A stretch of 64,000 bases of DNA from Harmonia axyridis (Eukaryota > Arthropoda > Insecta > Coleoptera > Coccinellidae), in contig NC_059503.1 of NCBI RefSeq assembly GCF_914767665.1, forward strand, positions 11,718,001 through 11,782,000, in the 5' to 3' direction. A model generated the notes under the pieces. That model had not been told where the DNA came from, did no database searches, and saw only the letters and a program-made list of their open reading frames with translations. Below are positions 58,168 to 64,000 of the stretch, one piece after another. Made by a program: the position numbers and the translations under genes. Numbering within the stretch: position 1 is the first letter of the stretch; every line of letters begins with the position of its first letter.

Positions 58168-58580
58168 TAGGGTGTCCTAAATTCGTCAATTCTGGAACTG
58201 CGTTATATCTCCTAAATTATTCGTTACAGACCCCTCAAATAAAAACGTTTTTAGAACATCGGGTTTGATTTGAAACATATGATAGTGAGGTTTCAAGGGC
58301 AAAGCTTACATCCAGGAAGAGTTGCAGCCTCAGGAATTTTATCCATTTTTTTTTCGAAAATTTCAGATTTTTACCTATAATTTCTGAAATAATGTATAAA
58401 TCGCCAAACTGCAAGCACTTTCGTGATCTACATAGTCGAATCATTCAATAAAATGGTACAATAATCCCATGGAGAATTTTCAAAAAATTTATGGAAAATT
58501 TTACGAAAATTTTTCGGCAAAAAATTTTTCAGGTAAGATTGAAATTTGGCTAATCAGGGATCGTCAATTCTGACACCGCT
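58168..58580. mobile_element. Possible MITE between the LINE copies
   Basis: The left end GGTGTCCTAAATTCGTCAATTCTGG is mirrored loosely by CGTCAATTCTGACACC near 58562-58577 (each seen as a 16-20 bp arm). The interior is AT-rich with no coding frame. Ends are imprecise. Confidence 0.4.
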
Positions 58581-58617
58581 CCCCGATTTTGCGTAGACCC
58601 TTTTTATTATTGGTACT

Positions 58618-58810
58618 GTTGTTTTCTGCAGAATATAACACACCAAAAGTCTAGAACCAATAAATCTGACTTCAGGTGTACCCCATGGAAACATACTGAG
58701 TCTACTATTCTTTGTTATTATGTATTATGAAACTTTCTGACTGTAATTTTCGAAAGCCCTAATTGAACCCGGCAATTTCAATTTGTTTTCTCACAATTGT
58801 CAATTAAATG
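58618..58810 (+). mobile_element. LINE reverse transcriptase relic, duplicated, copy 2
   Basis: At 58672 the frame reads SGVPHGNILSLLFFVIM, clearly a SGVPQGSILGPLLF descendant. The following DNA (CTGACTGTAATTTTCGAAA, ACCCGGCAATTTCAATTTG) matches copy 1 at 58086-58135. Confidence 0.6.
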
Positions 58811-59901
58811 CAGTAAGTGAAACTCTGTGTCTCAACTTTACTCTAAAAAATAACAAAGAATTAAGAACAAAACAGGTGATAAATCAAACTATCAACAATT
58901 GAAGACTCAAAATACACATATTCATGTCTCGAAACCATAAAATCCCACCAGCTAGTCCCCATACCAAAACCAACAAAAAACAGTGTCTCCGAAACACCAT
59001 AACACAATCCAAAAAGAAAGCGATGTGCGCAATAGATAAAAACCGGGTTGAAGAAGCGAGAAGGCGACGGAGGGCGATTCACCCCTTTTCTCGGAACCCT
59101 CAATTTTCAAGCCGACAGGTTGAATTGGACAGGGAAATGGGGTAGGGCTTGGAGGAAATGGGGAAAGGTTAACTCTCCAACACACAGGTGCTGATGGAAG
59201 TGAGATGTTGAGAATTCGATCACGTGCTCGGCATCTGCAGGAAGCGGACTAAAAACGATACTTAATTAAATAAAAAGGATCTTCCCAGGAGTTTCCTTCT
59301 CGTTACACGTCCAGAACATTCGGGAATCGATGGAGCAGACAGACCGTTGCTTTCACCTGAGATCTGACGAGATGAGAGCGAATTAGGGATGCGAAAATTT
59401 TCACTAACTTCAGTTTGACGTCATTATGTAGCTCGAATTTGTTTTTCAGGTGTGTTTTACTGTTTTCGGTATTTTATCTTTTGTGAGAAGCACGTGTTTT
59501 GACAATTCGTTTTGAAGAGAGACCTTTATGGAATCTCTAGTAGTAGATGTGAGTTCAATCATGAACTCATGGAACAGCCTTCCTTGCAAAAGCTTAGGGC
59601 AATGAATAAAACGTTAAAGGTTGAAAAATTTTAACTTTATTCACGCTAATTTAAAACGCTGAAGTTTGATACGACACAATTCTTTCAACTTGCTGTTATC
59701 GTATAAAAATAAACTATTATTATTATTGTGTGTGAAAGTGATACTTTCCTGGACAATGTAAGTTGTGAGAAAGATACAGTTATGAAATCGCAAACAACAT
59801 TATCATAAATTGTTTTTTTTAATGAATGACGAATTTCGATTATAATTTCATTGCAGCTGTGATTTTTCAATAATTACATTTCTGTCTTGAGGAATTCTAT
59901 A
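58811..59901. other. Gene-free interval
   Basis: 59180-59400 is GC-richer and non-coding. Nothing else recognised. Confidence 0.4.
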
Positions 59902-60658
59902 CAGGGTGTCCGGTGAAGACCACGTCAAACCGAGGGAGAATGTAGATCAAAGGATAACCCAACTGCTATGACAAAATTCCCATTATAAAAGTCTTACCGT
60001 TTTCGAGATATTTTTTTTTTTTAAATAATGAATTTTTGCCCCTTTCAATAGTTTTGCCCTTACGGTTGGTACAATTTTACATCTTTCTGGTTAATTTTTT
60101 CTGTAAAATATTTCTGAAGAATGATTTTAACGTTCACATTAAAAACATCCTCCAAAAATTTAAAAGGGGGGCTATGAGAAATATTTTTATTGGAAATTTT
60201 GGTAGTGGATTATTTTGTTCATGAAGTTTAGCTCATCGGAGTGGAAAAAAATGTACCGAGCTACTGCTGAACATTACACCAATAAATTGTCTATTTTATA
60301 GTGATTTCAAGGAGGTATCACACACGTCATTTGTTATTCAAAGAAAAAAGATATGGCTGTTTTTATCCAAATGGGTACGTTTCTGACAAAATCAAGTTTG
60401 TCAATTCTGTTAAGAAATCTTCGATGTTGCATTACTTAGTGAACAATGGCAATTGTTTACGTTCGAAAATATTAATCGCATAATTATTCACCTGAACGAA
60501 ATTCAATTTGGCCGGCAAATTTTGGAAAACATTATTTAAAAAAAAAAAAAATATCGCAAACGGTAAGACTTTTATAATGGGAATTTTGTCATAGCAGGTG
60601 GGTTATCCCTTGATCTACATTCTCCCTCGGTTTGACGTGCTCTTTAGGGGACACCCTG
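59902..60658. mobile_element. 757 bp Tc1/mariner-type MITE
   Basis: Ends CAGGGTGTCCGGTGAAGACC and GGGGACACCCTG, flanked by TA. Inverted similarity continues inward for more than 120 bp: CCGAGGGAGAATGTAGATCA pairs with TGATCTACATTCTCCCTCGG, and CCCATTATAAAAGTCTTACCG pairs with its reverse near 60560-60582 (about 20 bp each). A poly(T)/poly(A) pair bounds the arms. The interior carries only short unrecognised frames. Confidence 0.8.
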
Positions 60659-60888
60659 TATATGAGGTAAATTTTCTTTGAGATAAAATTTCTAAATGGA
60701 CAAAAATAAATTTTGTATCATGAATCAGAATAAACTCTTGTGAATTCTCTGTGTCCAGAATCGCTATTAGTTAATTCAGATATTCAATCATTTCAGAAAC
60801 CTCACGGTTAGAATATATTTCACAGTATTTTGCACACCCATTCTTTTGAAGTTATCCGAAAGTTCCCTTCTTAATAATCATCATAGAA

Positions 60889-61903
60889 TAGGGCTGCCAT
60901 AAATGTTGGAACATCGACCGGGACAAGTGGCACAAAAATAGGTTAAAATACCACTCAAAAATTGAAACCTCATCTGAGAGATATTCATTTATTAATAATC
61001 CAGGGTTTCTATAGAATTATTGAGTTTTTTGCACTAAGTAGTTGAATTATAACACATTCCCCAAAAATGACATTTATTCAGACATATCCACTGAAATAAT
61101 TTATAAAGAACAAAAATAATATCAACTCGCAATAAAAACAACATCAAGTCGCAACAATAAACAAATAGGTATGGTACCCTTTTTTTGAGGCTTGATCCTC
61201 GGTGCCATTTATATATTTCAAGGTTTTGGCCTTTCCAATTAATTTTTTTCCCATATAAATATAAAATTCTACGTTTGTCATTTCATACTGTAAGTTGTTT
61301 CTGCGTACTCATGAAAACCTTTCATCATTCGACCCTTTCAGAAAATATTGAAAAATATTTGAAAATTTTAAGACCAATAGACTGCACAGAAATTGACATC
61401 ATATCGGCGGAAGTGGAAGCAGTATTGTGAAGTATGTGCGCTGGACAACCGATAATTATGATGTCTTTGGAAAAAATTACTTCTAGTGAAAAAAAACTCG
61501 CCTTTATACTTCGAAGTAAGTACCTATTTGAGTTATCCGCACTGACAGCGAAAATATTTCATATAGAAATATTAAGGCCCTCTAAAGATTCAATACAAAA
61601 TAAAGTGATTGTATAAGACAATTTATTTGGCCATGTGTCCAATTTTAATAATTTAGTTGTCAATCCTTCAGTTTCAGAAAAATAATGTTTGAGCAACGGA
61701 AACAGTATTTCAGCTTTATGATTACTGGAATCCGTTGAGATTCCATGAAAACAAATTTTGTCTCACCTACCCTATTTAAGGAAATATGAATCTCAAAACG
61801 GTCAAATTTCTGACCGGGACAATTGAATAACTGACCGGGACACGGGGACTCAATGATCCAAACCGGGACATGTCCCGGCGTACCGGGACGTATGGCAGCC
61901 CTA
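60889..61903. mobile_element. Non-autonomous hAT element with 8 bp target duplication
   Basis: Ends TAGGGCTGCCATAAATG and CGTATGGCAGCCCTA are inverted repeats. The perfect 8 bp duplication TCATAGAA flanks the element (60881-60888 and 61904-61911), which is diagnostic for hAT-type insertion. CCGGGAC motifs cluster at both ends (once at 60920, five times in 61810-61890), as expected of transposase-binding subterminal repeats. Two short plus frames inside (61188-61430, 61434-61616) may be transposase remnants but carry no motif I can name. Confidence 0.88.
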
Positions 61904-61911
61904 TCATAGAA

Positions 61912-62979
61912 TCATATTATCATCAATTAAACTACAAAGGTTAAACACCAACTTATTTTCCGTTCTGTAGCACTCAGTATCAAATGATATAAACTGAACG
62001 GATCCGATCATTTCCCATTATGTTTACCAGGAGGACTTTCCCATCCATGAAAAAGCAGTAAAAACAACTATTCCCTCTCCAGAAACACCATAAAACTACT
62101 GAATATTCCTCTAGTAGAATAAGTACCGTGAAAGAGAGGCAATATCTCAAACTGTCAGCGCAGAGTGGGCTATCTTGAAAAATTTCCTTGACACCAACAA
62201 ATTAAAAGTTTTCAATGTCGAAGGAAATTTCACTATCGATGTATCAGACCGACGACGCAACTTTTCTGGACTTTCCCAACTGTTCGCGGAAGGGGACAAT
62301 CTGAAATCAGCCATAAAACAACCTATCGAATTGTTTATTCAGATCACTTGAATGAATAGCAATCGTTGAACGTGAAAAGTAAACTTCGTTCCTATGTTTT
62401 TCAATATGCTGAATATCAATTTGAATTTATCGTTGTTTTCGTCTTTCTTTCATCGGGGAAACAGCACAGAGGTTTTCAAGGATAGCGATGAGTGTAACGG
62501 AAAATTTCCCATTTGATTTGATATTTTCCATAACAAACTTAAAGCGTCGTTCGATGTTCCTGGAATTTGAATATTTTATGCTCTAGAATGTGATGATCCC
62601 AAAATATAAAAGGTAATACGAGAAGAATGGAATTCGGTTCAACACTCAGTTCTTAGATTTCATTTATACCCCTGTCATGCACTGAAAAAAAATCTGTTCA
62701 TTGTAGGTATTTAAGGATGGCAATCATCGACTCAATTTCGCTGATGCTATATACATTTTCACCAATTCAATGGAAGTTCATTCCTCAACGGTAATGTATA
62801 CCTCTATATCATAAATTCCTGTTAATATTAGTATTCTGAAATTTTTAGTTATGGCGTACTTTTTAGTTGTTAAATATCAGAAAGAGGCAGCTTCAAAAGT
62901 GACAGCTGTCCAGATAGGGGACTATTTAAATGAAACCCCTTATTGGACAACCCTAAATGTGTAAGTTCTATGTTAGATA
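61912..62979. other. Gene-free interval
   Basis: No gene or transposon protein recognised. 62140-62300 is slightly GC-richer and non-coding. Confidence 0.4.
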
Positions 62980-63450
62980 CATAATAATAATAATAATAAT
63001 AATATTAAAGGTCTTTATTCCTTCAGTTACAGTTTGCAAATATCATATCACAGAAAAAAAAACAAGCTAGGAAAAGGCGAGATTCAGTTCACTCAAGAAG
63101 TGCCCTGTAAAATCCAACCTTTGATCCACAGCATTGCCGATGCAAAATCCACCCAATCAAAGGACAATTGTTTGATCTCGTTATGTAGCTTTTTCCGACC
63201 TTGAAAATAAAATGATGAAAGTATCATTCTGACATCATAGTGTACTTCTCTATTCCAAAATAAATTTCATCAAATATCTCATCAGTTGCAATATAGACCT
63301 TTAAAAACTGCATCTCCTCTACATACCTAAAAACGTTTTGGCCAAGACTTATTCCAATACCTGAAAATTCATTCAACATCGAGCTGTCCAACTTTTGAAA
63401 TAGGAGACTACGCCATTGTTTTGGCCCAGCGACATAAATAGATTCCATAT
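62980..63450 (-). mobile_element. LINE 3' end with TTA-repeat tail
   Basis: Read on the minus strand, GTAACTGAAGGAATAAAGACC precedes TTTAATATT and a (TTA)n run at 62985-63005, a typical non-LTR 3' end. The upstream minus frame 63448-63224 (GPKQWRSLLFQKLDSSMLNE) could be ORF2 remains but is not recognisable. Confidence 0.45.
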
Positions 63451-64000
63451 TAATTAATCATCTTGTTACGAAAAAAAAATATTTCAGAAGTGATTAATTT
63501 CGCCACGTTGCTTCCACATAATTAAAAAAGGTATTTGTCTAATCACTACACAAAGGCAGGTGCGCCTGTCGTGTCATAAGGCTGATTTATCGACGTATAA
63601 GTGAATCAATGAGAGACACAGAACCAGGGGTTTAAATGGTTCCTTTTGATCTTACCTTGTCGCGTAAATTGAAAAGTGTCTCTAATTGAGTTGTTGGCAT
63701 CGGTGTGATACCTGTTATTTATTTGCCGGTTATTTTTATTCTGCAGCATGTTGTGTGGCTTGAGTTTTGAATAATCGGACAGTTAATCAAAAGCATTGCC
63801 GAATCTGCGTAGACGTAATGGGGTCAAATGAAAAATGGATATTCTTGAGACGTCTTAATGAATTCTCTTCCAGGTTTTCGGCAGTTTTCGAGAGAAAGAG
63901 AAATCAGGGTGCTACCATCAATAGAATCGAGGTTGAAATTGATTTGGCATGATGATTTCTAGGTGAAAATCATCCTAAATTATTTAGAATGGGAAAACTC
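63451..64000. other. Window end, nothing recognised
   Basis: No gene, repeat or RNA seen. The short plus frame 63767-63952 is not supported by any motif. Confidence 0.4.

Noticed and set aside
1..64000. CRISPR arrays, operons and bacterial-type features
   Set aside because: Spliced genes and eukaryotic transposons throughout; no spaced direct-repeat arrays and no sign of bacterial transfer.

Overview
The window is AT-rich eukaryotic DNA with short GT-AG introns, AATAAA poly(A) signals and many decayed transposons typical of insects (mariner, Tc1, PIF/Harbinger, hAT, Jockey/CR1-like LINEs). An insect is near certain. A beetle is my best guess, but the sequence alone does not settle it. All splice sites below were placed by eye from GT/AG, reading-frame continuity and remembered family architecture.

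Left block (about 1.5-12.8 kb) holds nearly all the host genes. Two tandem three-exon genes on the + strand (2022-4465 and 5399-7120) encode secreted or lysosomal histidine acid phosphatases. They lie in a duplicated unit of roughly 3.4 kb, and a decayed third piece lies at 7.4-7.8 kb. Both keep the RHG nucleophile motif, but Thr-Glu stands where the family normally has the His-Asp proton-donor pair. Next is an eight-exon + strand gene for MNS1 (8212-12709), an axonemal coiled-coil protein of cilia and sperm flagella. Its 2.1 kb fifth intron contains two complete genes on the opposite strand: calaxin/EFCAB1 (9624-10530), a Ca-binding outer-dynein-arm factor, and a single-domain rhodanese (10827-11249). 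MNS1 and calaxin both belong to the outer dynein arm/docking machinery, so the nesting joins genes of one pathway.

Right block (12.8-64 kb) is a gene-poor interval. I find no convincing multi-exon host gene there. It is filled with transposon debris: LINE fragments at 12.9, 17.0, 17.8, 20.3, 33.2-35.2, 58.0-58.8 and 63 kb; mariner/Tc1 relics at 24.3, 32.5, 38.2, 39.4, 41.4, 41.8 and 50.4 kb; three sister copies of one internally deleted IS630/Tc1/mariner element at 33.6, 43.7 and 48.7 kb; two foldback elements at 36.5 and 37.3 kb; a 570 bp MITE pair at 30.7 and 45.6 kb; hAT elements at 21.5 and 60.9 kb; and a complete-looking PIF/Harbinger transposon (53565-56278) inserted inside an older IS630-type element (53243-56562). 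Between these lie patches of higher GC (about 13.6-14.5, 16.5-16.8, 20.8-21.4, 23.6-24.2, 27.9-28.3, 32.0-32.2, 46.4-46.8, 49.7-50.0, 57.1-57.5 and 59.2-59.4 kb) that code for nothing I recognise. They could be cis-regulatory elements of a neighbouring developmental gene.

The most noteworthy items are the altered catalytic motif of the phosphatase pair, the nested ciliary gene cluster with degenerate calaxin EF-hands, the chimeric MNS1/calaxin-plus-phosphatase relic, and the Harbinger insertion whose removal restores an interrupted transposase frame. I saw no clearly new molecular system.
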